Part shown: positions 16,690 through 25,504 of the stretch, one piece after another
Position numbering within the stretch: position 1 is the stretch's first letter
Layout of the letters: every line of letters starts with the position of its first letter
Origin: an uncultured Pseudomonadales bacterium
Lineage (GTDB): Bacteria; Pseudomonadota; Gammaproteobacteria; Pseudomonadales; Azotimanducaceae
Reading direction: 5' to 3'
Assembly (NCBI GenBank): GCA_958296165.1
Contig: OY282447.1
Coordinates: 3,881,154 to 3,945,153, forward strand
DNA length: 64,000 bases
Program-made: the position numbers and the translations under genes
The notes under the pieces: generated by a model
What the model was told of the DNA's origin: nothing
Seen by the model: only the letters and a program-made list of their open reading frames with translations
Databases searched by the model: none

Positions 16690-18098
16690 GTGAGTGAAAC
16701 GACGCCGAAATCGTCCCATGCCGGCACATTGGGGCAGTTGAGCTGGGCGCTGTTCGAGTGGGCCCGCAACCCCTACTACATCCTCATCGTCATCTACATC
16801 TTCGGGCCGTACTTCACCAATCAGGTGATCGGCGATCCGGTGCGCGGGCAAGCGATCTGGGGCTACATCAACGGCTTCGCCGGCCTCGTCACGGCCACGC
16901 TGGCGCCGTTCTTGGGCGCCATTGCAGACAAAGTAGGGCGGCGCAAGCCGTGGATTGGCGCGTTCATCGTGCTGATGGTGCCGGCGATCCTGCTGTTGTG
17001 GCTGGCGGTGCCGGGTCAGGCCGATGCCGGCATCCTCACCTTGGCGGTGGCGCTGGCCGTGGCCGGCACCGGCTTCGCCTTCACGGAAGTGTTCCACAAC
17101 GCCATGCTGCCTTCCGTGGTTCCCTATCACCGGCTGGGGCTGGTGTCCGGCTGGGGCTTGGCACTCGGCAACGGCGGCGCTCTGTTCATTCTGGCAGCCA
17201 TGCTCTATGCCTTTGCGCTGCCGGCGTCGGGCCTGCTCGATTGGGGCTGGCTGCCGCAGCAGGTGTTGTTCGGCTTGGATACCGCGTCGTTCGAGCACGA
17301 CCGCATTGCGGCGCCGATTACCGCTGTGTGGCTGGTGCTCTTTGCATTGCCGCTGTTCTTCTTCACGCCGGATCAGACCGGCAGCGGCACTACGGCTCGC
17401 CAAGCCATCCGCGCCGGCCTCGCCGACGTGTGGAATACCGTGCAGCATGTGTTCGCCTACAAGAACGTGCTCTCTACCTGTTGGCGCGGATGTTCTTCAA
17501 CGACGGCAAGCTGGCGATCATGACCTTCTACATGATCTACGCCACGGGCATCTTCGACTGGGGCGGCGCGGAACGCTTGCTCGTAGGCGTGTTCCTCACC
17601 GTGTTCGCCATCGCCGCCGGCTTCATCGGCGGCTGGCTGGATGACATCGTCGGCTCGAAGAAGGCCATCATCTTCACCATCTCCGGCAACGTGCTTGCGC
17701 TCATAGCGGCGGTGTCGATTACGCCGACCACCATCTTCTTCATCGAATTCGAGGGCTTGGACGAGCCGGTATGGGATTTCGCGTTCTTCCGCACGCTGCC
17801 TGAAATCGCCTACCTCTTGGTATCCGTGCTGTTCGCGCTGTTTATCACCTCCGCCTACGCCAACAGCCGCGCCTTGCTGGCGCGCATCGCGCCGGAAGGC
17901 GAAATGACGAAGTTCTTCGGCCTGTACGCACTATCCGGCCAGGTCACGGCGTTCATGGGGCCGCTGATGGTGGCCTTGGTAACCGACTTCTTCGATAGCC
18001 AGCGGATCGGCTTCGGTTCCATCTTGCTGCTGCTCGGCGTTGGCGTGGGGCTGATGTTCTACGTGAAGGAAGAGCGCACCAAGCCAAGTGTTCGGTGA
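16690..18098 (+). pseudogene. MFS permease (UMF1/Atg22-like) with a frameshift
   Basis: Two frames together make one UMF1-type major facilitator. The first runs from GTG 16690 through LSWALFEWARNPYY, ADKVGRRKPWIG and about six spans. The second runs from about 17470 to 18098 with LLARMFFNDGKLAIMTFY and six more spans. The break is at the CTCTCT run near 17470-17476, where removing two bases (or adding one) rejoins YKNVL to YLLARMFF. The rest shows no decay, so this is either a recent mutation or a base-calling error in a dinucleotide run. A 15-codon frame (16646-16693) overlaps the GTG start and may be a leader or an alternative N-terminus. The substrate is unknown. Confidence 0.8.
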
Positions 18099-18120
18099 GC
18101 AACGCCGGCGGGCGCTCGCG

Positions 18121-19326
18121 TCAATCCAAGGCGTTGACGTCGTAGCCGGCCGATGCCAAGGCATTCACGACGGCGTCGGCCTGCTCCTCGCCGCGCATTT
18201 GCAGCACCAGTTCCACCAGCGTCGCCCGCGCCGATGAGGCTCGAAAGGCGCGCTGGTGGACGATCTCGACGATGTTGCTGTCCAACTCGCCCACGAGGGC
18301 GGTGAGCGCGGCGAGCGAGCCGGGCACGTCTGGTATTTCCACCGCCAGACGCACCAGCCTCTTGCTGCGCACCAGGCCGCGCTGCAACACCGACGAGAGG
18401 ATCATCATGTCGATGTTGCCGCCGCTCAGCACGAGTGCGGTCTTGCCGACTGCGAGCGACGGCTCGGCGAAGACCCCCGCCAGGGCGGCGGCGCCGGCGC
18501 CTTCGGTGACGGTCTTCTCGATTTCCAGGAGAGCGAAGACGGCCCGTTCGATGTCGCGTTCGGCGACGGTGGTCATCCGGTCCACCAAGGCTCGGATGAT
18601 CGGCATCGTCTTCACGCCCGGCGTTTCCACCGCGATGCCTTCCGCTATGGTGCTTGGTTGAGACGGCGCTGCTGGGCGGTTGTTGAACAGATCCGCGGCA
18701 GCGCTGAAGCGCTCCGTCTGCACGCCCACCACAGAGATTTGCGGGCGTATCGCCTTGGCCGCCACGGCAACGCCGGCGATCAAGCCGCCGCCGCCGACCG
18801 GCAGGATCAGCGTGTCCAGATCGGGCGCCTGCTCCAGCATTTCCAAACCCAACGTGCCTTGGCCGGCGATAACGGCTTCGTCGTCGAACGGATGCACCAA
18901 GGTGAGGTCGCGGTCGGCCGCCAAGCCCTCCGTGAAGGCCAGCGTCTCGGCGAAGCTGCGCCCGTGCAGCTGCACTTCAGCGCCGAACACGCGCGCCTGC
19001 TGCACCTTGGCATTGGGCGTGGTGCGCGGCATGACGATGGTCACCGGCACGCCGAGGCGCACGCCGTGGTAGGCGAGCGCTTGGGCGTGGTTGCCGGCCG
19101 ACATCGCCACGATGCCGCGGCGGCGCTGCGCTTCGTCCATCGACAGCAGCCGATTCAAGGCGCCGCGCTCCTTGAAGGATGCGGTGAATTGTTGATTCTC
19201 GAACTTGAGATGCAGATCCGCATCGAGCCGCGCAGAGAGCACGGCGGAGCGGGCGAGCGGCGTTTTCTTGATCTGTGCGCCGATGCGTTGTCGGGCGGCT
19301 TCGATGGCCTGCGGCGTCGGCGTCAT
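18121..19326 (-). CDS. Threonine ammonia-lyase (threonine dehydratase) with ACT domain
   Basis: This PLP enzyme deaminates threonine to 2-oxobutanoate, the first committed step to isoleucine, or acts in threonine breakdown. The PLP lysine is K52 in TASFKERGA, the phosphate loop is PVGGGGLIAG, and ENQQFTASFKERGALNRL is typical of fold-II threonine/serine dehydratases. Residues about 325-401 form a single ACT regulatory domain (VRLAVEIPDVPGSLAALTAL). At 401 residues it matches the short, single-ACT form rather than the 500-residue IlvA of Escherichia coli. The gene is divergent from the flavodoxin-like gene with 41 bases between starts. Cytoplasmic. Confidence 0.9.
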   Translation of the reverse strand: MTPTPQAIEAARQRIGAQIKKTPLARSAVLSARLDADLHLKFENQQFTASFKERGALNRLLSMDEAQRRRGIVAMSAGNHAQALAYHGVRLGVPVTIVMPRTTPNAKVQQARVFGAEVQLHGRSFAETLAFTEGLAADRDLTLVHPFDDEAVIAGQGTLGLEMLEQAPDLDTLILPVGGGGLIAGVAVAAKAIRPQISVVGVQTERFSAAADLFNNRPAAPSQPSTIAEGIAVETPGVKTMPIIRALVDRMTTVAERDIERAVFALLEIEKTVTEGAGAAALAGVFAEPSLAVGKTALVLSGGNIDMMILSSVLQRGLVRSKRLVRLAVEIPDVPGSLAALTALVGELDSNIVEIVHQRAFRASSARATLVELVLQMRGEEQADAVVNALASAGYDVNALD

Positions 19327-19367
19327 GCTGTTCTAGCGGTGCGTTGGCTAGTGGTAGTGTGCGTTGA

Positions 19368-19859
19368 ATGTCTGCCCATGCTACACCCGCAGCCGACCAC
19401 AAGCGGCTGCTTATCGTCTACCACACCCAGACCGGCCACACTCAGGCGCTCGCGCAGGCTGCCTATGCAGGCGCCACGGACCCGTTGATCGAGGGCGTCG
19501 TAGTGCGCCTTTGCATGGCGCGCGATGCTGGCGCCGAAGACTTGCTGTGGGCGCACGGCCTCGTGCTGGCGACGCCCGAGAACTTCGGCTACATGTCGGG
19601 CGGCATGAAGGATTTCCTGGACCGCACGTTCTACGCCGTGGAAGGCAAGATCCAGCCGCTGCCCTACGCTGCCTTGATCGCGGCTGGCAACGACGGCCGC
19701 GGCGCGTTGCGCGCCATCCGGCGCATCGTCGGCGGCTATCCATTCGTGGAGGTGCAGGAACCGGTCATCGCGCGCGGCGAAATCACGCACACCCACTTGC
19801 AGGCGAGCCGCGAACTCGGCATGACGCTGGCGGCCGGCTTGGAAGCCGGCATCTACTGA
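19368..19859 (+). CDS. Flavodoxin-family / NAD(P)H-dependent FMN reductase-like protein
   Basis: The 163-residue protein has the FMN phosphate loop in IVYHTQTGHTQALAQAA (about 16-32) and the second FMN loop TPENFGYMSGGMKDFLDR (about 70-87). The third strand ALIAAGNDGRGALRAIRR follows. It carries FMN and moves electrons; the partner is unknown. The stretch GYMSGGMKDFLDRT is typical of WrbA/azoreductase-like members rather than of small electron-carrier flavodoxins. Short divergent spacing to the threonine dehydratase gene suggests a shared promoter region. Confidence 0.85.
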   Translation: MSAHATPAADHKRLLIVYHTQTGHTQALAQAAYAGATDPLIEGVVVRLCMARDAGAEDLLWAHGLVLATPENFGYMSGGMKDFLDRTFYAVEGKIQPLPYAALIAAGNDGRGALRAIRRIVGGYPFVEVQEPVIARGEITHTHLQASRELGMTLAAGLEAGIY

Positions 19860-20021
19860 CCAAAGCGAGCGCTCCAAGCACGCTGCGCCGCAAGCGGGTA
19901 ATTACTTTTAGTTCTAAGCCAGCCGCTCTTTATGGCCATTTATTCTTTCCGAGCGGACACTGGCAAGCGGTAGGTTCGCGCTTAGGTAACCGGTGCGCGG
20001 TGCGCACGAGGAGCTTGAGCC

Positions 20022-20885
20022 ATGAACCCGTTTCAACACGTTCTCGCCGGCATCGACATGCATCCGAACACCGCCGAAGTGGTGCTTGGGCGCGCGTGCG
20101 AACTGGCCGAACCGGACGCCATCGAGGCCGTCTACGCTTGCAGCTACGCCTACTACGAACACAACGACTACACGGTAGGCGGTTTCGAGACTGCGGACGT
20201 TCTGGACGTCGCCCTGCGCGAGCAGGCCGATCAGTACTTGGCGAGCGTCTGTGCTTCGCGCGGCATCACCCGGCACCGAGTTCTGGACGGCGCCACGGCC
20301 CCCGCGCTGCACACCTACGCCAAGCAACGCTCGGACCTGGTGGTGGTCGGCAGCCACGGCCACCACGGCCTGCGGGCGCTGTTCGCGTCTACGTCCAACG
20401 CCATGATCCACGGCACGCCGTGCGACGTACTGGCCGTTCACCTCGACGAGACCGTGTCGAGCGAACCCCCGCCCTACACGAAGATATTGGCGGCGGTGGA
20501 CTTGGGCGATGAGTCCTTTCAAGTGATGGACGCCGCCAACCGCGTGGCGCTGCATTGCGGAGCCGAGCTGGCGGTGTGCAATGTGATGCACGGCTGGCGC
20601 GGCACTGCGCGGGAAGACACCGGGTGGAGAGGTGCGACGGAAGAAGATGCACCGGAGGACCGCCTCGCTCATCTGGCCGACTGCTACGGCGTGGCCGAGC
20701 ACGACGTCTTCGAGCTGTCTGGCCATGTGGCTGAACGCATTCGCGCTCTGGCCGCCGAAATCGGCGCTGGCCTGGTGGTGGTGGGCACGCACGGCAAACA
20801 CGGCCTGCAATTGCTCACCGGCTCGATGGCCAACGCCGTCCTACGCGGTTCCGGCTACGACCTGCTGGCGGCAAGAGTGCATTGA
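20022..20885 (+). CDS. Tandem universal stress protein (two UspA domains)
   Basis: The 287-residue protein has two UspA-fold halves (about 1-145 and 150-287). The second half keeps the full ATP-binding pattern G-x2-G-x9-G-S in GTHGKHGLQLLTGSMAN. In the first half the matching stretch GSHGHHGLRALFASTSN has Ser in place of the third Gly, so nucleotide binding there may be weak. This asymmetry is usual in UspE-like tandem proteins. It is a cytoplasmic stress factor of unclear mechanism. It stands alone, with 160 bases free ahead of it and an IS remnant after it. Confidence 0.92.
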   Translation: MNPFQHVLAGIDMHPNTAEVVLGRACELAEPDAIEAVYACSYAYYEHNDYTVGGFETADVLDVALREQADQYLASVCASRGITRHRVLDGATAPALHTYAKQRSDLVVVGSHGHHGLRALFASTSNAMIHGTPCDVLAVHLDETVSSEPPPYTKILAAVDLGDESFQVMDAANRVALHCGAELAVCNVMHGWRGTAREDTGWRGATEEDAPEDRLAHLADCYGVAEHDVFELSGHVAERIRALAAEIGAGLVVVGTHGKHGLQLLTGSMANAVLRGSGYDLLAARVH

Positions 20886-21065
20886 GCGCGAACGCGGCAC
20901 TGGCGTTGCGGTGTGCAAAAGGGCAGGCGGCCCCGCCTCCCGATGCCGCTTCTGGCGCCACAGCCCTTCCTCCCGCGGAGAAGCTGGACCTGATTCTCTG
21001 CGGGCAGGCAACATGGAAGTGCTGGCCTTGCAGTCGTGCAGCGGTCTGCATCGCGCGCGCTTGGG

Positions 21066-21378
21066 GATTCAAGCACTAGAACTGTCCTGTCAACTCTGCG
21101 CCGGCGAGTCCGCGCCTTGCCGATGTACGCCCGCGCGCAGCCCCCGGTCGACGCGACCGAGAAGACGGTAGTAGAACCTCGCCAGCGTCCGCCGCACGAA
21201 CGCTTACGCGGACGCCTGATCCTTGGGCTTGTAATCCACAGGCTCGGAACCCTCCACGAAGGCCCGAACCCGCTCCATTGTGCGCAATCGCTCGGTTTGC
21301 AGTGTCACGATCATCCTCCCAGTGTGGAGGACTCAGCGCCCGCTCATGCTCACCTGGCGTTGGATTCAGCCCTTCGGC
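21066..21378 (-). pseudogene. Transposase remnant, copy 2 (N-terminal part with stop codon)
   Basis: Reading from ATG 21314, the translation runs MIVTLQTERLRTMERVRA, then FVEGSEPVDYKPKDQASA, then a TAA at 21204-21206 and FVRRTLARFYYRLLGRVDRG. I recall this pattern as the N-terminus of a DDE transposase family annotated as integrase catalytic region. The stop replaces an aromatic codon, and a frameshift follows near 21120. Bases 21315-21378 are the non-coding end of the element, shared with 5091-5223. The catalytic core is absent. It separates the universal stress gene from the DUF3800 patch. Confidence 0.65.
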
Positions 21379-21484
21379 TCAGCAGTGAACCGGTTCATCA
21401 GATTGACACCAGACGCCTCCACCTCTATGTTGTAGGGAGTAACCACGCTTCGGCGTGCTTGCCGACCCATGTGGGCGGCGGACC

Positions 21485-21509
21485 CTATGGCCACCATCGG
21501 TGGCCATAG
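21485..21509. promoter_or_regulatory. Perfect 11-bp inverted repeat ahead of the DUF3800 gene
   Basis: CTATGGCCACC and GGTGGCCATAG flank a 3-base ATC loop. It ends 19 bases before the TTG start of the DUF3800 gene, where it would be in the 5' leader and could act as an operator or translational hairpin. No T-run follows closely enough for a clear terminator. Confidence 0.55.
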
Positions 21510-21528
21510 CTTTACCTGAGCCTCCATT

Positions 21529-22368
21529 TTGCAGCTTTGCTTCATCGACGAAGCCGGGGATCTGGGAGCGCTTCGCGACCCGCCCGAACCGAACGACCAA
21601 CCCGTCCTCGTCGTAGCCGGACTCTTCGTCGACGCCGCCAGGCTGGCAACCCTGACCCACGACTACCTCGACCTCAAGCACCGTTTCTTTCCCAACCTGG
21701 ACTATCCCTCAACTCGGCGTCTGGACCGCGTCCTGCCTGAGATCAAGGGCGCGAAACTCCGCAAGAACGCAACCCGCGGGAACGCGAGGCAGAAACGACA
21801 CGCGGTCGGTTTCCTGGACCACATCATGGGTCTGCTAAGGCGGCACGACGTCAGCGTGGTCGCGCGTATCTCGATTAAGGCTCCAAGCTCACCATTCAAA
21901 GCCACAGCCGTGTACACGTCCTCGATTCAGGCTCTGTGCACGTACTTCGAGCACTATCTGGCCGACCGCGACAGTCGCGGGTTGTGCATCGCCGACAGCC
22001 GCAGCAAGAGCAAGAACCTGAGGGTCTCCCACTCAATCTTTACCCAGAAGTTCAGCACGGTGCCGCATTACAAGCGCCTGGTCGAGCTCCCGACCTTTGG
22101 CCATAGCGATAACCACGCCGGTCTGCAGATTTGCGACATAGTCTGCTCGGGATTGTTGTACCCGATCGCGTGCTACGCCTACTGCACAGGACACGTGAAC
22201 AATGTGCATGTGCAATCGGGTGCGTCCCGGCTGAGGCGCCGCTACGGGCAGCAGCTGAAGGAATTCCAGCACCGCTACTACGACGTCGAGGAAGGTCGCC
22301 ATGTCGGTGGCGTGGTGGTGTCTGACTATCTCAACCAGAGAAGCGGCGCCTTGATGTTCGGCAACTAA
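21529..22368 (+). CDS. DUF3800-domain protein
   Basis: The 279-residue protein begins at a TTG; MQLCFIDEAGDLG right at the start is the DUF3800 hallmark (FIDEAGD), and SDNHAGLQICDIV at about 190-202 is its second conserved block. These acidic motifs resemble those of RNase H-fold nucleases, and D7, E8 and D11 with D191 and D200 could bind metal. DUF3800 genes are frequent in phage-derived and defence-like islands, but the function is not established. An 11-bp inverted repeat is just upstream, and a nuclease-like fragment follows 33 bases later. The patch follows an IS remnant, which fits horizontal gain. Confidence 0.85.
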   Translation: MQLCFIDEAGDLGALRDPPEPNDQPVLVVAGLFVDAARLATLTHDYLDLKHRFFPNLDYPSTRRLDRVLPEIKGAKLRKNATRGNARQKRHAVGFLDHIMGLLRRHDVSVVARISIKAPSSPFKATAVYTSSIQALCTYFEHYLADRDSRGLCIADSRSKSKNLRVSHSIFTQKFSTVPHYKRLVELPTFGHSDNHAGLQICDIVCSGLLYPIACYAYCTGHVNNVHVQSGASRLRRRYGQQLKEFQHRYYDVEEGRHVGGVVVSDYLNQRSGALMFGN

Positions 22369-22401
22369 CGCGGGCGCCGGTAGAACGCGGAGCAAAAGAG
22401 A

Positions 22402-22710
22402 GTGATTCAACTCGAAGGGCGGTCAGCGGCGCTTTTCGAAGTCAAACAGGCGATCAATTCGCTGACGGCCACAATCAGATCGTTCAACAAACCGCGGGAA
22501 GACCCTCCAGCCTTGGACGATTTCGCGGGAGCACGACGTCGGGATCTTCTCTATGTGATGCTTCGTCCCACGATTTCCGACATAGCGATGGAAGAAGCGA
22601 TTTCACCGAAGGCCGGGACTCACAAGGTCGCTGACCTGTGCAGCGATGCAGTTCCCTTCCTTCTGGAACTGAAGTGGATCGGGAGCAAGGGGACATGGAG
22701 GCAATTGCAA
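22402..22710 (+). pseudogene. Fragment resembling the N-terminus of a PD-(D/E)XK nuclease
   Basis: From a GTG at 22402 the first 103 residues look protein-like. They hold DLCSDAVPFLLELKWIGSKG with D78, then E89-x-K91, the D-x10-ExK spacing of PD-(D/E)XK nucleases. The frame then continues into sequence shared with the next gene and has no sensible C-terminus, so the gene seems cut off at about 22710. It follows the DUF3800 gene by 33 bases and may once have been its operon partner. This is a weak call. Confidence 0.35.
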
Positions 22711-22763
22711 CGCCGTGCGCCGCACACTACGCTGGCGCGCCACCGCACAGTTTCGGAGGCCGC

Positions 22764-23639
22764 GTGCAGCTGGGCATCGTCTTCCCACATCACGAAATCG
22801 GCACGGATGCCGGTGCCATCAAGGCATACGCGCAAGGCGCGGAAGCGCTTGGCGCGCATCACATGCTGATCTACGACCACGTGCTCGGCGCCGACCCGCA
22901 CAGGCCAGGCGGCTGGGCAGGGCCTTACGACAAGGACGTCGCGTTCCACGAGCCGTTCACCGTGTTCTCGTTCATGGCGGCGCTCACCAGCCGCATCGAG
23001 TTCGCCACTTGCGTGCTCGTGCTGCCGCAGCGGCAGACCGCGCTGGTAGCCAAGCAGGCGGCCGAGTTGGCGATCCTCTCGGGCAACCGCTTTCGGCTTG
23101 GCGTCGGCACCGGTTGGAACGAAGTGGAGTACGAAGCGCTCGCAGTGCCGTTCGCCGAGCGCGGCAAGCGCCAGCAAGAGCAGGTGGAACTGCTGCGTCA
23201 ACTGTGGGTGTCCGACTCCCTCACCTACGGGGGAAGTTTCCACACCGTCACGCAGGCGAGCATCCTGCCGCGGCCCGACAAGCCGATTCCGATCTGGTTC
23301 GGCGGCATCGCTCCGGCGCTGCTAAGACGTTGCGCCACGCTCGGCGATGGCTGGTTTCCACTGGGCGGGCCGAACGATGCATCCGCCAAGGCGATCAGTA
23401 CCTTACGTGCACACCGCGCGGCGGCGGGCCTCGAGTGGGACGGTTTCGGCATCCAAGCCCAGGCGCAGTATCGCGGCGGAAATCCCGACCGCTGGCGCAC
23501 CCACGCCAGCCGCTGGCAGGCGCTCGGCTGCTCGCATCTCGCCATCGCCACGCACAATGCCGGCAACGCGAGCGTTGAGGATCACCTGGCGGCAGCGCGC
23601 GAATACTTCGACGCCGTGGGCGAGCTGGCGGCTGCCTAG
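22764..23639 (+). CDS. LLM-class flavin-dependent oxidoreductase
   Basis: The 291-residue protein is a bacterial luciferase-like monooxygenase using FMN or F420. GTG 22764 is preceded by GGAGG and begins VQLGIVFPHHEIGTD, the first barrel strand of the family. The frame runs further upstream into a nuclease-like fragment and is not convincing there. LPQRQTALVAKQAAELAILS, then FRLGVGTGWNEVEYEAL and PIPIWFGGIAPALLRRCATLGDG are the usual three blocks. Start of a run of closely packed genes: the ABC-F gene follows after 8 bases. The substrate is not known. Confidence 0.88.
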   Translation: MQLGIVFPHHEIGTDAGAIKAYAQGAEALGAHHMLIYDHVLGADPHRPGGWAGPYDKDVAFHEPFTVFSFMAALTSRIEFATCVLVLPQRQTALVAKQAAELAILSGNRFRLGVGTGWNEVEYEALAVPFAERGKRQQEQVELLRQLWVSDSLTYGGSFHTVTQASILPRPDKPIPIWFGGIAPALLRRCATLGDGWFPLGGPNDASAKAISTLRAHRAAAGLEWDGFGIQAQAQYRGGNPDRWRTHASRWQALGCSHLAIATHNAGNASVEDHLAAAREYFDAVGELAAA

Positions 23640-23647
23640 CGAGTGCC

Positions 23648-25504
23648 GTGCTGCAACTCATCGACCTAACGCTGCATCGCGGCGACCGCGTTCTGTTCGA
23701 GCGGTTGAATCTCACCATCCATGCTGGCCACAAGGTTGGCGTGGTGGGTCGCAACGGCGTCGGCAAGACGACGTTGTTCGAGTTGATACGCAGAAGGCTG
23801 CTGCCGGAGGAAGGCGAAGTCGTGCGGCCGGCGTCGTGGCGCTTGGCGGGGTTGGAACAGAACGTGGCGCCGTCGCCGCGCAGCGCGCTCGACTTCGTAC
23901 TCGATGGCGATGCGCGGCTGCGCGAAGTGGAGGCGGCCATTGCCGAAGCCGAGCACAGCGGCAACGACGAAGCATTAGGTGCCTTGTATTCGGCTCTAGA
24001 GGATGTCGGCGGCTACGACGCGCACGCCCGCGCCGGCGAAATCCTAGGCGGCTTGGGCTTCGGCAAGGACGACTTCGACAAGGCGCATCGCGCGTTCTCC
24101 GGCGGCTGGCGCATTCGCCTCAACTTGGCGCGCGCGCTGATGGCGCCGGCCGATCTGTTGCTGCTAGACGAACCCACCAACCACTTGGATTTGGAAGCCA
24201 CGTTGTGGCTCGAAACGTGGCTGCGCAAGTGTCGCGCTACGCTGGCGATGATCGCCCACGACCGCGATTTCCTGGACAAGACCGTGCAGGAGATCGTCCA
24301 TCTGCGCGACGGCCGAGCGGACCTGTACACAGGCAACTACAGCGGCTTCGAGCGTCAGCGCGCTTTGGCGCTGACGCGGCAGGAGGCCGTCTACAAGAAA
24401 CAGCAGCTGCGGGTAGAGGAAATCCGCCGCTTCGTAGACCGCTTTCGCGCCAAGGCCAGCAAGGCCAAGCAGGTGCAGAGCCGCTTGAAGGCGCTGGATC
24501 GGATGGACCTGGTGGCGCCCCTGCACGCGGAGTCGCCGTATCGGTTCGAGTTCACGCAGCCGCGCAAGATCTCCAACCCCATCCTGCAACTCGATGGCGC
24601 GTCGCTCGGCTACGACGGCAAAGCAGTGCTCGAAGACACCACGCTGCGCGTCTATCCGAACGATCGCATCGGCGTGCTCGGCGCCAATGGCGCTGGCAAG
24701 ACCACGCTGCTGCGATGTTTGGCCGGCGAACTGGAACCCTTGCAGGGCGCATTGACGCGCGGGCGCCACTCGGCGGTGGGCTACTTCGCCCAGCATCAGC
24801 TGGAGTCCTTGGACTTGAACCGCACTCCACTCGATCACATGGACGAACGCGGCTTTGGCAGCCAAGAGGCGTTGGACTATCTGGGCGGCTGGGGCTTCGG
24901 CGGCGACGACGTCCGGCGCCGTGCGCGCACGTTCTCCGGCGGCGAGAAGGCGCGGCTCGTGTTGGCCATCATCGCCTGTCAGGAACCGGCGGTGCTGGTG
25001 CTGGACGAGCCCACCAACCACTTGGACCTGGACATGCGCGAAGCGTTGGCGCTGGCCTTGCAGCAATACCAAGGGGCGCTGCTCTTGGTCTCGCACGACC
25101 GCCATCTGCTGCGTCGCTGCGTGGACTTGCTCTGGCTTGTCGCTGCCGGCAGTGTGCAGCGTTTCTCCGACGATTTGGATGCCTACACGGCGCTGCCCGC
25201 AGCTTCGCGCGCAGTTGCGGGCCAATCCAGACTCAGCCGCGAGGGGCGAGGCAGAGGGTCACCGCAACGTCGGTCCGCTCGACCTTTGCAACGCAAACAG
25301 CGTGTGTTGGAGACCCAAATCGACGCCCACAGCAAGCGCGTGGCGGAACTCGAACGCCGCCTGGCCGACACATCGGTGCATGGCCAGGCCAATCAGCTGG
25401 CGAGCCTCGTTAGAGAGCGCGAGCAGGCGGCGCAGGCCGTGCAGCGTTCGGAACAGGCTTGGTTGGCGTTGCAGGAGGAACTCGATCGGATCGGCGCGCC
25501 GTGA
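23648..25504 (+). CDS. ABC-F family ATPase (Uup/YheS-like)
   Basis: The 618-residue protein has two ATPase domains and no membrane part, as in translation-associated ABC-F factors. Walker A motifs are GRNGVGKTT and GANGAGKTT; signatures are FSGGWRIRLNLARAL and FSGGEKARLVLA; both Walker B motifs end in LLLDEPTNHLDL or LVLDEPTNHLDL. The linker (about 230-300) holds KASKAKQVQSRLKALDRM, which in this family contacts the ribosome near the E site. The C-terminal 80 residues are a charged coiled coil, as in YheS. It starts at GTG 23648 and its TGA overlaps the GTG of the following exporter gene. YheS-type function in rescuing stalled ribosomes is inferred. Confidence 0.92.
   Translation: MLQLIDLTLHRGDRVLFERLNLTIHAGHKVGVVGRNGVGKTTLFELIRRRLLPEEGEVVRPASWRLAGLEQNVAPSPRSALDFVLDGDARLREVEAAIAEAEHSGNDEALGALYSALEDVGGYDAHARAGEILGGLGFGKDDFDKAHRAFSGGWRIRLNLARALMAPADLLLLDEPTNHLDLEATLWLETWLRKCRATLAMIAHDRDFLDKTVQEIVHLRDGRADLYTGNYSGFERQRALALTRQEAVYKKQQLRVEEIRRFVDRFRAKASKAKQVQSRLKALDRMDLVAPLHAESPYRFEFTQPRKISNPILQLDGASLGYDGKAVLEDTTLRVYPNDRIGVLGANGAGKTTLLRCLAGELEPLQGALTRGRHSAVGYFAQHQLESLDLNRTPLDHMDERGFGSQEALDYLGGWGFGGDDVRRRARTFSGGEKARLVLAIIACQEPAVLVLDEPTNHLDLDMREALALALQQYQGALLLVSHDRHLLRRCVDLLWLVAAGSVQRFSDDLDAYTALPAASRAVAGQSRLSREGRGRGSPQRRSARPLQRKQRVLETQIDAHSKRVAELERRLADTSVHGQANQLASLVREREQAAQAVQRSEQAWLALQEELDRIGAP

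Noticed and set aside
16646-16693. 15-codon frame overlapping the UMF1 permease start
   Set aside because: It could be a leader peptide or the true N-terminus with another frameshift, but nothing supports either choice.
21036-21509. 157-codon plus-strand frame between the universal stress and DUF3800 genes
   Set aside because: It is the reverse of the transposase remnant and its sequence has no protein-like pattern.
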